Assembly (NCBI RefSeq): GCF_001042985.1 | Contig: NZ_JYKY01000021.1 | Span: 1-64,000, forward strand | DNA length: 64,000 nucleotides | Source: Pseudomonas lundensis | GTDB lineage: Bacteria; Pseudomonadota; Gammaproteobacteria; Pseudomonadales; Pseudomonadaceae | Reading direction: 5' to 3' | Made by a program: the position numbers and the translations under genes | In this document: positions 18,249 through 27,390 of the stretch, in pieces | Layout: the number at the start of each line of letters is the position of its first letter | Position numbering within the stretch: the first letter of the stretch is position 1 | The notes under the pieces: generated by a model | Databases searched by the model: none | What the model was told of the DNA's origin: nothing | What the model saw: the letters and a program-made list of their open reading frames with translations, nothing else

Positions 18249-19702
18249 TGGTCTCCCGACTTTTTCGCCAAATGCTCGCGGGCCATGTCGTGCAGCGAAC
18301 GGGCGGCGGGTTTAGGGGCGCTGTGGTTTTGGGTCCACGGACCTACGTTGCTCGGGGTCAAACCGCGCAGGCGGGTGGCGGCTTTCAAGAACAACCGATA
18401 GAGGTTGGGCGAGCTGTTGAGCTTGGCCCAGGCGTTCCAGATGAAACGCTCTTTGCGTGAATACTTGCTGCCCTGACCGCGCATGATGCGCGGCTGGGTG
18501 TCGGGCGCTTTGACGTTTTCTTCGCGCAGTCGGCGCAGCAACGCCGGGATCGGGATTTTGACCGGGCAAACTTCGCCGCAGGCGCCGCAGAGCGAGGACG
18601 CGCTTGGGTGATCCGGGACGTTGGCCAGCCCGACCATGTGCGGTGTGATGATCGCGCCGATAGGACCGGGGTAGACCTCGCCGTAGGCATGGCCGCCAAT
18701 GCGCGTGTAAACCGGGCAATGGTTCATGCAGGCCCCACAACGAATGCAGTTCAGGGTCTGGCGCAGTTCGCTGTCGGCAAACGCTTGGCTGCGGCCGTTA
18801 TCGAGCAAGACCAGGTGCACTTCTTCAGGGCCGTCGAGTTCACCGGGTTTGCGCGGGCCGGAGATCATGTTGACGTAGGTGGTGATGGGCTGGCCGAGGG
18901 CGGAGCGGGTCAGCAGTGATACCAGCGGCACCACATCGCGCAGGTTTTCGACGACTTTTTCGATGCCGGTCACAGCGATGTGCACGGGCGGCACAGTGGT
19001 CGACATACGGCCGTTGCCTTCGTTTTCCACTAGCAGCAAGGTGCCGGTTTCGGCCACGGCGAAGTTGACGCCGGAGACGCCGATGTCGGCTTCAAAGAAT
19101 TTTTGCCGAAGTACGCGACGACCGATCTGGATCAGTTGGTCGACGTCCTTGGTGTATTCCACGCCGAGTTTTTCGTGAAACAAGTCGGCCACTTGCCCGG
19201 CGTTCTTATGGATCGCGGGCATGATGATGTGGGAAGGCTTTTCGTTGTCGAGCTGAACGATGTATTCGCCCATGTCGGATTCCAGGCATTCAATGCCTTG
19301 GGCGCCGAGCACGTGGTTCATTTCCATTTCTTCGCTGACCATCGATTTGCCTTTGATCACTTGCTTGGCCGCACGACGGCGAGCAATCGACAAGACAATT
19401 TCGTTGGCTTCTTCGACGGTCTCGGCCCAATGAACCTGCACGCCATTGCGGGTCAGGTTGGCTTCCAGTCGCTCCAGCAAGTCGGGCAGTTTGGACAGGG
19501 CGCGGGCGCGAATGGCGTTGCCCAGGGCGCGCAAGTGCTCGCGTTCGTGGGCATCACTGAAGGCCACGGCGCGTTTGGTCATCAGAGAATCCATGGCACT
19601 GCGAAAGTTATTTCGCAGTTGTTTGTCAGCCAGGGCTTCGTGGGCGCGTTCGCGGAAGTCTTCTTCGACGGCGACGGTCGGGATCAGTGTGCTGGTGCTC
19701 AT
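18245..19702 (-). CDS. lutB: Lactate utilisation iron-sulfur protein B (LutB/YkgF)
   Basis: 485 aa: an N-terminal LUD domain (about residues 60-300, including KGKSMVSEEMEMNHVL) followed by a bacterial ferredoxin-type domain. Two cysteine sets, CIRCGACMNHCPVY and CGACGEVCPVKIPIP, hold two 4Fe-4S clusters that pass electrons from lactate oxidation. A DUF3390-like tail ends the protein. Length matches LutB of other proteobacteria. It overlaps lutA and lutC by 4 bp each. Confidence 0.94.
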   Translation of the reverse strand: MSTSTLIPTVAVEEDFRERAHEALADKQLRNNFRSAMDSLMTKRAVAFSDAHEREHLRALGNAIRARALSKLPDLLERLEANLTRNGVQVHWAETVEEANEIVLSIARRRAAKQVIKGKSMVSEEMEMNHVLGAQGIECLESDMGEYIVQLDNEKPSHIIMPAIHKNAGQVADLFHEKLGVEYTKDVDQLIQIGRRVLRQKFFEADIGVSGVNFAVAETGTLLLVENEGNGRMSTTVPPVHIAVTGIEKVVENLRDVVPLVSLLTRSALGQPITTYVNMISGPRKPGELDGPEEVHLVLLDNGRSQAFADSELRQTLNCIRCGACMNHCPVYTRIGGHAYGEVYPGPIGAIITPHMVGLANVPDHPSASSLCGACGEVCPVKIPIPALLRRLREENVKAPDTQPRIMRGQGSKYSRKERFIWNAWAKLNSSPNLYRLFLKAATRLRGLTPSNVGPWTQNHSAPKPAARSLHDMAREHLAKKSGDQ

Positions 19703-20523
19703 TGTTCACCTCCGGTGCGCTGCCACAGAAAACTGGCCAGATGCTGGCCGCGCAGTGATTGCTTCTGTTTTTCCAGCGAGCCGTTGATGTTCATCAGGCA
19801 GCCGCAGTCGGCGGTGAGCACTTGGTGTGCGCCGGTTTCGATCAAGGAGCGGGTCTTGTCGGCCACCATGGCGCCGGAAATATCCGGCATGCGTACGCTG
19901 AATGTCCCACCAAAGCCGCAGCATTCACTTTCGTGGCTGTGGTCGATGCGTTCAACGTTGCTCAACTGGGCCAGCATTTCGCGGCCGTGCAGGTGGGTGT
20001 TCATTTCACGGCGGGCGGAGCAGGAGGTGTGCAAGGCGACTTTGACCGGGGCGCCGTGGTCCTTGAATTGGACCTTGCACACGAACAGCAGGAATTCGGT
20101 GAGTTCGTAGGTGCGTTCGGCCAGGGCGTGAACGCGCTTCAGGGTGTCGGGTTCGTCTTTGAACAAGTCTTCATAGTGCTCGCGCAGCATGCCCGCACAG
20201 GAACCAGACGGCACTACGACCGGGTAGTCCTCGGCAAACAGGGCCAGTTGCGAGCGAGCGACATCGCGCGCCTGCTGGGTGTAACCCGAGGTGTAGGCCG
20301 GTTGGCCGCAACAGCTTTGCCCTTGCGGGTAGTCGACTTCGATGCCTTCGCGTTCCAACAAATGGATCGCGTCCATGCCGGCTTCGGGGAAGAACAGGTC
20401 GACCACGCACGTGCCAAACAGGTAAACCTTGGCTGGTTTTTGCGTGGGATACATACGTGGCACAGGCAGGGGCGGGGCGACACGGGTCGCGTTGGGCACG
20501 GCGTTGTAGAAAAACTCGCTCAT
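19699..20523 (-). CDS. lutA: Lactate utilisation protein A (LutA/YkgE)
   Basis: 274 aa with two cysteine-rich CCG domains (QSCCGQPAYTSGY near residue 70 and ESECCGFGGTF near 200), which bind an unusual Fe-S cofactor as in heterodisulfide reductase and glycolate oxidase. Acts with LutB and LutC to oxidise L-lactate to pyruvate. No lldD-type flavin L-lactate dehydrogenase is present in this locus, so LutABC is the likely L-lactate route here. Second gene of the operon, 122 bp after lldP. Confidence 0.93.
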   Translation of the reverse strand: MSEFFYNAVPNATRVAPPLPVPRMYPTQKPAKVYLFGTCVVDLFFPEAGMDAIHLLEREGIEVDYPQGQSCCGQPAYTSGYTQQARDVARSQLALFAEDYPVVVPSGSCAGMLREHYEDLFKDEPDTLKRVHALAERTYELTEFLLFVCKVQFKDHGAPVKVALHTSCSARREMNTHLHGREMLAQLSNVERIDHSHESECCGFGGTFSVRMPDISGAMVADKTRSLIETGAHQVLTADCGCLMNINGSLEKQKQSLRGQHLASFLWQRTGGEQ

Positions 20524-20597
20524 CAGGCGTCTCCGGGTGGTCCCGGTTATGTGTCCGCCAGGCGTTGAGCCAGGCAGACCGGGTCGTGAATGGCTGT

Positions 20598-20617
20598 CGC
20601 CGGGGCGAACCCCGGCG
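20598..20617 (-). terminator. Hairpin between lldP and lutA
   Basis: CGCCGGGG and CCCCGGCG form an 8-bp GC stem with a 4-nt loop. No T run follows on the minus strand, so it more likely protects or tunes the mRNA within the operon than ends it. Confidence 0.4.
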
Positions 20618-20645
20618 ATTTTAACGTGCGATAACCATAGACCTA

Positions 20646-22340
20646 TTAGTGCACCAGCATGCCGGTGAACCAGTAGGCTTGAGCCAGCGTGATCAACCCC
20701 ACGATGGTGGCGAAGAACAGGCTGTGTTTCAGGGTGAAGCGGAACAGGTCGGATTCTTTACCCACCAGGCCAGTGGCCGCACAGGCGACGGCGATCGACT
20801 GCGGGGAAATCATTTTCCCGGTCACGCCGCCGCTGGTGTTGGCGGCCACCATCAAGGTGTCGCTGACGCCGATCTGGTGCGCGGTGGTGGCTTGCAACGA
20901 GCTGAACAGGGCGTTGGACGATGTGTCGGAGCCTGTCAGGAATACGCCCAGCCAGCCCAGGAACGGCGAGAAGAACGGGAAGGCTGCGCCCGTACCGGCC
21001 AACACCAGTGCCATGGTCGAGGACATGCCCGAGTAGTTGGTGACGAATGCGAAGGCCAGCACCATGCCGATGGACAGGATTGGCCAGCGCAGCTCGTAGA
21101 AGGTCTCTTTCAAAGTGGTCAGACCAGTCTTGACGTTGATTTTCAGCACCAGCATCGAGATCAGCGCCGAGAAGAAAATCGCAGTGCCGGTCGCGGAGAT
21201 CGGGTCGAGCTTGAACACGGCCGCAATGGCGGTCGGTGCGTTGACGATGGGAGCCGTCTTGATGACCAGTTGATCAAGGTGCGGGATTGCAAAGTTGAAC
21301 ACCCAGCCGTACATCGAACCGCCTGGCGAGAACATGGCCTTGAACGGTTTGAGTGTCCAGATGGTGACCAGCACGGTCAGGATCAGGAACGGGGACCAGG
21401 CTTTCAGAATCTGCATCAGGCTGTAAGGCGATGCCATCAGGTTGCTTGGCTTGCCGAATCCACCTGCGCTGGCGGTGACGATTACGTCTGAGGTGACGCC
21501 CGCAATCTGCGCGCCTGCGGTGCGTTTTGGCTGCCAGACTTTCAGAAACAGGGTCAGGCTGACGAGGCTGGCGAGGGCCGATGTGATGTCCGGCAGCTCG
21601 GGGCCAATGTAGTTGGAGGTGAAGTATTGGGTGACGGCGAAGCTCAAACCGGCCACCAGTGCTGCGGGCCAGGTTTCACGCACGCCACGCAGGCCGTCCA
21701 TCATGAACACCAGCCAGAACGGCACGAATAGTGACAGCAAGGGCAGTTGGCGACCGGCCATGGCGCCGATTTTGAACGCGTCGATGCCAGTGACCTGGCC
21801 GGCCACGATGATCGGGATACCCAATGCGCCGAATGCCACCGGTGCGGTGTTGGCGATCAGGCACAGGCCTGCGGCGTACAGCGGGTTGAACCCCAGGCCT
21901 ACCAGCAGTGCGGCAGTAATCGCGACCGGGGCACCGAAACCGGCTGCACCTTCGAGGAAAGCGCCGAAGCAAAAACCAATCAACAGCACTTGCAGGCGCT
22001 GGTCATCGGTGATCGACAGGACGGAGCTGCGGATGATCTCGAATTGACCGCTTTTTACGGTGAGTTTGTAGAGGAACACCGCGGCCACGATGATCCATGC
22101 AATTGGCCAGAGGCCGTAGGCAAATCCATAGCCCGCTGCTGCGAACGCCATGTCGACCGGCATCTGGAAGGCAAAAATCGCCACCAGAATCGACAAGGCA
22201 AGGGTGATGCTGCCGGCGACGTGCCCTTTGAGACGGAACACGGCCAGGGCCAAAAAGAAGAACACGATCGGGATGACGGCGGCGAGTGCGGACAGGCCGA
22301 GGCTGCCGAGCGGACTATAGAGCTGTTGCCAGGTTTGCAT
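20646..22340 (-). CDS. lldP: L-lactate permease
   Basis: 564-aa inner-membrane transporter of the LctP family, taking up L- and D-lactate (and often glycolate) with protons. It has about a dozen hydrophobic segments, beginning [20 protein letters not shown]. The conserved [20 protein letters not shown] lies near residue 130, and the [10 protein letters not shown] and [19 protein letters not shown] motifs near the C-terminus. First gene of the lactate operon, with the LldR-type operator about 50-70 bp upstream. Confidence 0.95.
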   Translation of the reverse strand: MQTWQQLYSPLGSLGLSALAAVIPIVFFFLALAVFRLKGHVAGSITLALSILVAIFAFQMPVDMAFAAAGYGFAYGLWPIAWIIVAAVFLYKLTVKSGQFEIIRSSVLSITDDQRLQVLLIGFCFGAFLEGAAGFGAPVAITAALLVGLGFNPLYAAGLCLIANTAPVAFGALGIPIIVAGQVTGIDAFKIGAMAGRQLPLLSLFVPFWLVFMMDGLRGVRETWPAALVAGLSFAVTQYFTSNYIGPELPDITSALASLVSLTLFLKVWQPKRTAGAQIAGVTSDVIVTASAGGFGKPSNLMASPYSLMQILKAWSPFLILTVLVTIWTLKPFKAMFSPGGSMYGWVFNFAIPHLDQLVIKTAPIVNAPTAIAAVFKLDPISATGTAIFFSALISMLVLKINVKTGLTTLKETFYELRWPILSIGMVLAFAFVTNYSGMSSTMALVLAGTGAAFPFFSPFLGWLGVFLTGSDTSSNALFSSLQATTAHQIGVSDTLMVAANTSGGVTGKMISPQSIAVACAATGLVGKESDLFRFTLKHSLFFATIVGLITLAQAYWFTGMLVH

Positions 22341-22391
22341 ATGGGGTGGCCCCTAATTGTTATTGGTCGTTGCTGCTGGTCGCGCTTGGCT

Positions 22392-22408
22392 AATTGGTAT
22401 TACCAATT
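22392..22408. promoter_or_regulatory. Palindromic operator for LldR (FadR-type GntR site)
   Basis: AATTGGTA-T-TACCAATT is a perfect 8-bp inverted repeat around one base. Its TTGGT...ACCAA core matches the known operators of the PdhR/LldR branch of GntR regulators. It lies between the divergent lldP and lldR genes, so one site could control both. Confidence 0.8.
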
Positions 22409-22599
22409 TACAACCGCTGTCGGCTAGGTTAAAAGCCTTATGAGGCATGTGTCAATTTGCCGCCCTAAATCTTTTGTCTGACAAAACGTCGGCATGGCAT
22501 CTGATGGGGTGTTTGCGATTGCGTCTGGCAGGTGTCTGAAGCGCGCTAATCAGCGAGAATGGCGGCCCCGGCGCGTGGTCGGGAAGGGTGGAGAGGGTT

Positions 22600-23367
22600 A
22601 TGGGGTTTGATCAGATTCGTCAGCGCCGTTTGTCTGACGATATTGTCGAGCAGCTTGAGGGCATGATCCTTGAGGGCACGTTGAAGTCGGGCGAGCGGTT
22701 GCCGGCTGAGCGTGCGCTGGCTGAACAATTCGGGGTGTCGCGCCCGTCGTTGCGCGAGGCGATCCAAAAATTATCGGCCAAGGGGTTGTTGGTCAGTCGC
22801 CAGGGCGGCGGCAATTATGTCGCCACGTCACTGGGGTCGACCTTCAGTGATCCCCTGTTGCAACTGCTTGAAAGCAACCCCGAGGCGCAACGCGACTTGT
22901 TGGAGTTTCGGCATACGCTGGAAGCGTCCTGCGCGTTTTATGCCGCCTTGCGCGCTACGGACGTGGACCGCGAGCGGCTGCGTCTGGCATTTGAACGGTT
23001 GCAGGATTGTTACGCGCGGGTCGATGAAGTCAGTCGTGCCGAAGAGGGCGAGGCGGACGCGAGTTTTCACTTAGCGATAGCCGAGGCGAGCCATAACGCG
23101 GTGTTGTTGCACACGATTCGCGGGTTATTTGATTTGCTCAAACGTAACGTGGTGACGAATATCGGCGGGATGTACAAGCAGCGCAGCGAAACGCGAGACA
23201 TGCTCATCAGTCAGCACCGGGAGTTGTACCTGGCGATTATTGAGGGGCGTGCCGAGGATGCGCGGGAAGTGGCCAGTCGCCATCTGATGTATGTGCAGGA
23301 AGTGCTGGAGGAGGTGCGCCAGGAGGTTCAGCGAACGGCGCGTGCTGAGCGGCGCAATGGTTTGTAG
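22600..23367 (+). CDS. lldR: GntR/FadR-family lactate-responsive regulator
   Basis: 255-aa transcription factor. The N-terminal winged helix-turn-helix has the GntR signature SGERLPAERALAEQFGVSRPSLREA (residues about 30-54). The C-terminal FCD effector domain is all-helical and contains the metal/ligand residues expected around FHLAIAEASHN and H-rich positions near 210. The start at 22600 has GGAG seven bases upstream. Divergent from the lactate operon it should repress when lactate is absent. Family is certain; lactate as the effector comes from context. Confidence 0.9.
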   Translation: MGFDQIRQRRLSDDIVEQLEGMILEGTLKSGERLPAERALAEQFGVSRPSLREAIQKLSAKGLLVSRQGGGNYVATSLGSTFSDPLLQLLESNPEAQRDLLEFRHTLEASCAFYAALRATDVDRERLRLAFERLQDCYARVDEVSRAEEGEADASFHLAIAEASHNAVLLHTIRGLFDLLKRNVVTNIGGMYKQRSETRDMLISQHRELYLAIIEGRAEDAREVASRHLMYVQEVLEEVRQEVQRTARAERRNGL

Positions 23368-23392
23368 GGGTAAAACCTTCAGCAACAGCAAT

Positions 23393-23440
23393 GCTCGCGA
23401 TTGAGATCACCCCAGTCATCGGGTTGAACTCATCGCGAGC
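23393..23440. terminator. Hairpin between convergent lldR and smpB
   Basis: GCTCGCGAT (23393-23401) pairs with ATCGCGAGC (23432-23440), extended by TGAG/CTCA, around a loop of about 22 nt. The arms resemble the GCTCGCGA-type REP sequences common in Pseudomonas. It separates two convergent genes. Confidence 0.5.
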
Positions 23441-23460
23441 AGGCGGGCAGCAGAAGAGGG

Positions 23461-23943
23461 TTAGTCTTCCTTGCCCTTGTTGCGTACCGCGCGTTGCAGC
23501 TCGCGATCGGAGTCGCGCTCGCGTTCGGTATGACGCTTGTCGTATTCCTTTTTGCCTTTACCGAGGGCAATTTCACACTTGATCAAGTGCTTGCTCCAGT
23601 AAAGGGAGAGGCAGACGCAGGCGTAACCCTTCTGCTGCACCGAGGCAAACAGCTTTTCAAGCTCGCGCTTGTTGAGCAGCAGTTTGCGGCTGCGCGTCGG
23701 GTCGGCAATAACGTGCGTGCTGGCGGTCGTCAGGGGGGCAATGTGGCTGCCGAGCAACCAGGCTTCACCGTCCTTGAGTAGCACGTAGCTGTCGACCAGC
23801 TGTGCCTTGCCTGCACGCAGACTTTTTACTTCCCAGCCGGCCAGGACCAGACCAGCCTCGAACCGATGTTCGATGAAGTAATCGTGTCGCGCTTTTTTGT
23901 TCTGCGCGATGGTCCCTGTGGGGTGTTTCTTCTGTTTAGCCAT
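23461..23943 (-). CDS. smpB: SsrA-binding protein SmpB
   Basis: 160-aa partner of tmRNA: it binds the tRNA-like domain and brings it to stalled ribosomes. Recognised by the N-terminal [31 protein letters not shown], the middle [18 protein letters not shown] and the basic C-terminal tail [16 protein letters not shown] that enters the empty mRNA channel. The start at 23943 gives MAKQKKHP; the frame extends further upstream without a better start. It lies about 10 kb from ssrA. Confidence 0.97.
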   Translation of the reverse strand: MAKQKKHPTGTIAQNKKARHDYFIEHRFEAGLVLAGWEVKSLRAGKAQLVDSYVLLKDGEAWLLGSHIAPLTTASTHVIADPTRSRKLLLNKRELEKLFASVQQKGYACVCLSLYWSKHLIKCEIALGKGKKEYDKRHTERERDSDRELQRAVRNKGKED

Positions 23944-24059
23944 AGGGGCGGCATTATAGGCAGTTGCGAGCAAGTCGGCTACGGGCACCTGCGTGCTTGA
24001 GCACGTAGGTTGAATCCCGGACAATGCGCCCTCTTTTTTATCGGTTGGGCGTAGTAACG

Positions 24060-25463
24060 ATGTCGACAGACAAGGTTTCTGTCCACGGCAGTTGGGCAAG
24101 CCGTTGGGTCTTTATTCTCGCTGCGACCGGTTCTGCCGTGGGTTTGGGCAGTATCTGGAAATTCCCCTACATGGTTGGCGTCTACGGTGGTGGCGCGTTT
24201 GTGCTGGTGTTTTTGGCGTGCATCGCGCTGATCGGTGTGCCGGTGATGCTGGCCGAAACCTTGATCGGACGCCGTGCGCGGCTCAGCCCGGCGAATGCCT
24301 TGAAGGTGCTGGCGGTAGAGGCGGGTCATTCGGCGCGGTGGTCCTGGTGGGCTTTCGCCGGGATGATTACGGCACTCCTGATTCTGTCTTTTTACAGTGT
24401 GGTCGGCGGCTGGTCGCTGGATTACATCCTCAATATGGGCAAGGGCGACTTTCAAGGGGCGACGGCCGATCAGGTCGGGGCGTACTTCGGTCACGTCATC
24501 GCTGACCCGTGGCGCCTGACGTTTTGGCATACCGCGTTCATGGTGTTGTCTGCTTTTGTCATCGCCAAAGGCGTGGTGGCGGGGCTTGAGCGCAGTTTGC
24601 GCATCATGATGCCCATTCTGTTTGTGCTACTGCTGGTGTTGCTCGGCTACAGCATGACCACTGGGCATTTCATGGAAGGCGTGCATTTTATGTTCGACTT
24701 CAACCCGGATCGGGTCATGGACGGTCTACTGGCGGCGATGGGCCATGCGTTCTTCTCTCTGAGCGTGGGTGTGGGTTCGATCATGATCTACGGCGCGTAC
24801 ATGCCGAAGAATGCGTCGATCTCCGGCACGGTTGTGGGCGTTGCGCTGATCGATACCTTTGTCTCATTGCTGGCGGGCCTGGCTTTGTTTCCAATTGTGT
24901 TTGCGTCGGGATTGAACCCCGGTGAAGGGCCGGGCCTGATGTTCGTGACGTTGCCTTTTGCTTTCGGCAACGTCGCATTTGGCCAGTTGATGGGTGTGGT
25001 GTTTTTTGTGCTGGTGGCTGTCGCGGCTTGGAGTTCGGCGATTTCGTTGCTTGAACCGATGGTGGCTTATCTGGTTGAACGCACCAAAATCCGTCGGTTG
25101 TGGGTCACCTTCTGGTTAGCGTTCAGTTGCTGGTTTGTCGGTCTGGGCACGGTGTTCTCGTTCAATATCTGGAAGCAGGCCAAATTTTTCGTGAACGAAG
25201 AATCCGGTTTCCACCTCTACCAATGGGGCGCGGAGCAGGGGCTGGACTTCTTTGGTGTCGTCGATTTCCTCACCTCGCGTATCATGCTGCCTTTGGGTGG
25301 ACTGTGTTTCGTAGTCTTTGCGGGCTGGATCATGGGCCGTGGTGCTGTACGCGACGAGTTGTCGATGCGCAGCCCGGTGTTGTTCGCCTTGACTCTTTTT
25401 TTGATGCGCTATGTGGCGCCACTCGGCATCCTGATCGTGTTTGCCGCCCAGCTGTGGAAGTAA
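24060..25463 (+). CDS. Sodium:neurotransmitter symporter family (SNF) transporter
   Basis: 467-aa inner-membrane protein of the LeuT/NSS fold, importing an amino acid or related compound with sodium. It begins [29 protein letters not shown], the Na+/substrate-binding first helix of the family, and has about 12 membrane segments. Substrate cannot be told from the sequence. The start at 24060 gives MSTDKVS; an ATG at 24024 is possible but lies close to the divergent smpB promoter region. It ends 7 bp before ratA. Confidence 0.9.
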   Translation: MSTDKVSVHGSWASRWVFILAATGSAVGLGSIWKFPYMVGVYGGGAFVLVFLACIALIGVPVMLAETLIGRRARLSPANALKVLAVEAGHSARWSWWAFAGMITALLILSFYSVVGGWSLDYILNMGKGDFQGATADQVGAYFGHVIADPWRLTFWHTAFMVLSAFVIAKGVVAGLERSLRIMMPILFVLLLVLLGYSMTTGHFMEGVHFMFDFNPDRVMDGLLAAMGHAFFSLSVGVGSIMIYGAYMPKNASISGTVVGVALIDTFVSLLAGLALFPIVFASGLNPGEGPGLMFVTLPFAFGNVAFGQLMGVVFFVLVAVAAWSSAISLLEPMVAYLVERTKIRRLWVTFWLAFSCWFVGLGTVFSFNIWKQAKFFVNEESGFHLYQWGAEQGLDFFGVVDFLTSRIMLPLGGLCFVVFAGWIMGRGAVRDELSMRSPVLFALTLFLMRYVAPLGILIVFAAQLWK

Positions 25464-25470
25464 CGCTGAC

Positions 25471-25905
25471 ATGACTACCCATATCCAACGCTCCGCCTTG
25501 CTGCCTTATCCTGCGCAGGCTTTGTATGACCTGGTCAATGATGTGGCCAAGTACCCCGAGTTTTTGCCATGGTGCTCATCGGCCGAGATCCTTGAGAGTA
25601 CCGAAGTGCTGATGCGTGCCCGTCTTGGCGTGGCCAAGGGCGGCTTGAGCCAGCACTTTGTAACGCGCAATACGCTGGTGCCGGGCCAGTCGATTGAGAT
25701 GAATCTGGAGGAAGGCCCGTTTACCAAATTGCATGGTGTATGGGTGTTCAAGCCGTTGGGCGAAAAAGCCTGCAAGATTAGCCTGGACATGACGTTTGAT
25801 TATGCGGGCGCGATTGTAAAAGCCACGCTGGGGCCGTTGTTCAATCAGGCTGCCAATACGTTGGTTGATGCGTTTTGCCAACGTGCCAAGCATTTGTATG
25901 GCTGA
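25471..25905 (+). CDS. ratA: RatA family START/COQ10-like protein
   Basis: 144 aa, a polyketide-cyclase/START-fold protein (LLPYPAQALYDLVNDVAKYPEFLPWCSSAEIL). Annotated in E. coli as the toxin RatA (inhibitor of 70S ribosome assembly); structurally it resembles the ubiquinone-binding COQ10, so a lipid-binding role is equally possible. Start at 25471 (MTTHIQRSALL). Its stop overlaps the rnfH start by 8 bp, the standard ratA-rnfH order next to smpB. Confidence 0.92.
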   Translation: MTTHIQRSALLPYPAQALYDLVNDVAKYPEFLPWCSSAEILESTEVLMRARLGVAKGGLSQHFVTRNTLVPGQSIEMNLEEGPFTKLHGVWVFKPLGEKACKISLDMTFDYAGAIVKATLGPLFNQAANTLVDAFCQRAKHLYG

Positions 25906-26212
25906 GCCAATGATTGCCATTGAGGTGGTGTACGCCTCGGTTGAGCGTCAGCGTTTACTGGCGATGACCGTTCCTGAGGGTACCAATGTGCGTTCAGCTG
26001 TTTTGGCATCGGGTTTGGGTGAGGTGTTTCCAGAACTGGATTTGACGAGTTGCCCGGTCGGCATTTTTGGTAAACAGGTCAGTGATTCTGAAAATCGTGT
26101 GTTGCAAGCCGGTGATCGCATCGAAATTTACCGACCGCTGCTGGCTGACCCCAAAGAAATTCGTCGCCAACGGGCGGCGAGAGCCGCTGAGGCCAAGCGT
26201 CTTAATCCTTAA
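25898..26212 (+). CDS. rnfH: RnfH family ubiquitin-fold protein
   Basis: 104 aa with the beta-grasp fold of the RnfH/RatB family, including the typical end GDRIEIYRPLLADPKEIRRQRAA. Function is not established; in E. coli it was proposed as an antitoxin partner of RatA, and elsewhere is linked by name only to the Rnf complex. Start ATG at 25898, inside the end of ratA, so translation is coupled. Confidence 0.92.
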   Translation: MAEPMIAIEVVYASVERQRLLAMTVPEGTNVRSAVLASGLGEVFPELDLTSCPVGIFGKQVSDSENRVLQAGDRIEIYRPLLADPKEIRRQRAARAAEAKRLNP

Positions 26213-26233
26213 ACCTGGTTTTTCGCAGGCAAC

Positions 26234-26260
26234 AAAAAGCCCGGCATGCCGGGCTTTTTT
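26234..26260. terminator. Bidirectional intrinsic terminator between rnfH and bamE
   Basis: AAAAAGCCCGG and CCGGGCTTTTTT form a long stem with A and T runs on both sides, so it can end transcription from both convergent genes. Confidence 0.93.
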
Positions 26261-26270
26261 GTACCGACGT

Positions 26271-26792
26271 TTATTGGTCGGTGGTATCCAGAGGTTCTGG
26301 TGTCGGGACAGGTACTGTTTCGACCCCGTCGACATCCTTCTGGATCTGGTCGAGCAAGGATCCAGGCTTGGCCGGAACTTCGCTCTTCTCGGTCGGAGCA
26401 GCCGGTGTGGTCACATTTGCGCCACCGTCTTTGCCGAGAATGGCTTCGTCTTTGCTGACGCCAGGCATGAAGTCACCTGACAAGCTGACGAGCTGGTCGT
26501 TTTCATTGAAGAACACGCTGACGCGTTCCTGTTGGCGTTCACCGCCGCCTGGTTGGAGGCTATACAAATAATCCCAACGATCCGGATGGAATGTATCGGT
26601 CAGCAGGGCGTTCCCCATGATAAACCGCACTTGCCGGCGGGTCATTCCCGGGCGTAACTGGTTTATCATGTCCTGCGTGACGACATTGCCCTGCTGGATG
26701 TCGATTTTGTAAACCCCGGGGAATGAACAACCGGCGAGTGCGAGCAGTCCCACAAAGGTGAAACTGGTTAGCAAGAGCTTGGTGTTTTGCAT
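26271..26792 (-). CDS. bamE: Outer membrane protein assembly factor BamE (OmlA/SmpA)
   Basis: 173-aa outer-membrane lipoprotein, part of the BAM complex. The signal peptide ends in a lipobox LLALAGC (cysteine 22), followed by [15 protein letters not shown] and [29 protein letters not shown], the conserved BamE core. A proline/threonine-rich tail of about 60 residues lengthens it compared with the enterobacterial protein, as is usual in Pseudomonas. Divergent from fur, a conserved arrangement. Confidence 0.96.
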   Translation of the reverse strand: MQNTKLLLTSFTFVGLLALAGCSFPGVYKIDIQQGNVVTQDMINQLRPGMTRRQVRFIMGNALLTDTFHPDRWDYLYSLQPGGGERQQERVSVFFNENDQLVSLSGDFMPGVSKDEAILGKDGGANVTTPAAPTEKSEVPAKPGSLLDQIQKDVDGVETVPVPTPEPLDTTDQ

Positions 26793-26890
26793 CGGTGGGC
26801 GACTTCCACTATCTTGGCTGGGACAACGTAAACGCCGATCATACCCGTATTAAGAGAAGCTGCGAAGCGGCTTCCGCGAGAAAGCTAACC

Positions 26891-27304
26891 ATGGTTGAAA
26901 ATAGCGAACTACGTAAGGCCGGACTTAAGGTGACTCTGCCACGAGTCAAAATTCTACAAATGCTTGATTCTGCTGATCAGCGTCACATGAGTGCCGAGGA
27001 CGTTTACAAGGCGCTTATGCAGGCAGGCGAGGACGTCGGTCTGGCCACGGTTTACCGTGTGTTGACCCAGTTCGAGTCAGCCGGGCTGGTGATCCGCCAT
27101 AATTTCGATGGCGGTCATGCCGTGTTTGAGCTGGCCGACGCAGACGGTGGTCATCACGACCATATGGTCAACGTTGAAAGCGGCGAAGTGATTGAGTTTT
27201 TCGACGAAGACATCGAAAAATTGCAGCATGCAATTGCCGAGAAGCACGGCGTTGAGCTGGTGGATCACAACTTGGTGCTCTACGTACGTAAGAAAACCAA
27301 GTAA
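26891..27304 (+). CDS. fur: Ferric uptake regulator Fur
   Basis: 137-aa iron-sensing repressor. N-terminal winged helix (MSAEDVYKALMQAGEDVGLATVYRVLTQF) and C-terminal dimerisation/metal domain with the HHDHMV motif and E/H ligands further on. The start at 26891 gives MVENSELRKAGLK, as in other pseudomonads; an upstream in-frame ATG would add 32 unlikely residues that cover the promoter. It lacks the CxxC pairs of the E. coli protein, normal for Pseudomonas Fur. Confidence 0.97.
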   Translation: MVENSELRKAGLKVTLPRVKILQMLDSADQRHMSAEDVYKALMQAGEDVGLATVYRVLTQFESAGLVIRHNFDGGHAVFELADADGGHHDHMVNVESGEVIEFFDEDIEKLQHAIAEKHGVELVDHNLVLYVRKKTK

Positions 27305-27338
27305 GCAGGTCACGCGAATTTCGGTTTGCGAAACGATC

Positions 27339-27362
27339 GAAGGCGACCTTAGGGTCGCCTTC
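27339..27362. terminator. Hairpin after fur
   Basis: GAAGGCGACC and GGTCGCCTTC form a perfect 10-bp stem with a 4-nt loop between the convergent fur and recN genes. There is no T run, so termination would be partial or assisted. Confidence 0.65.
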
Positions 27363-27390
27363 GTGCTGTCTGCTGAATGACCGTTCGTCG

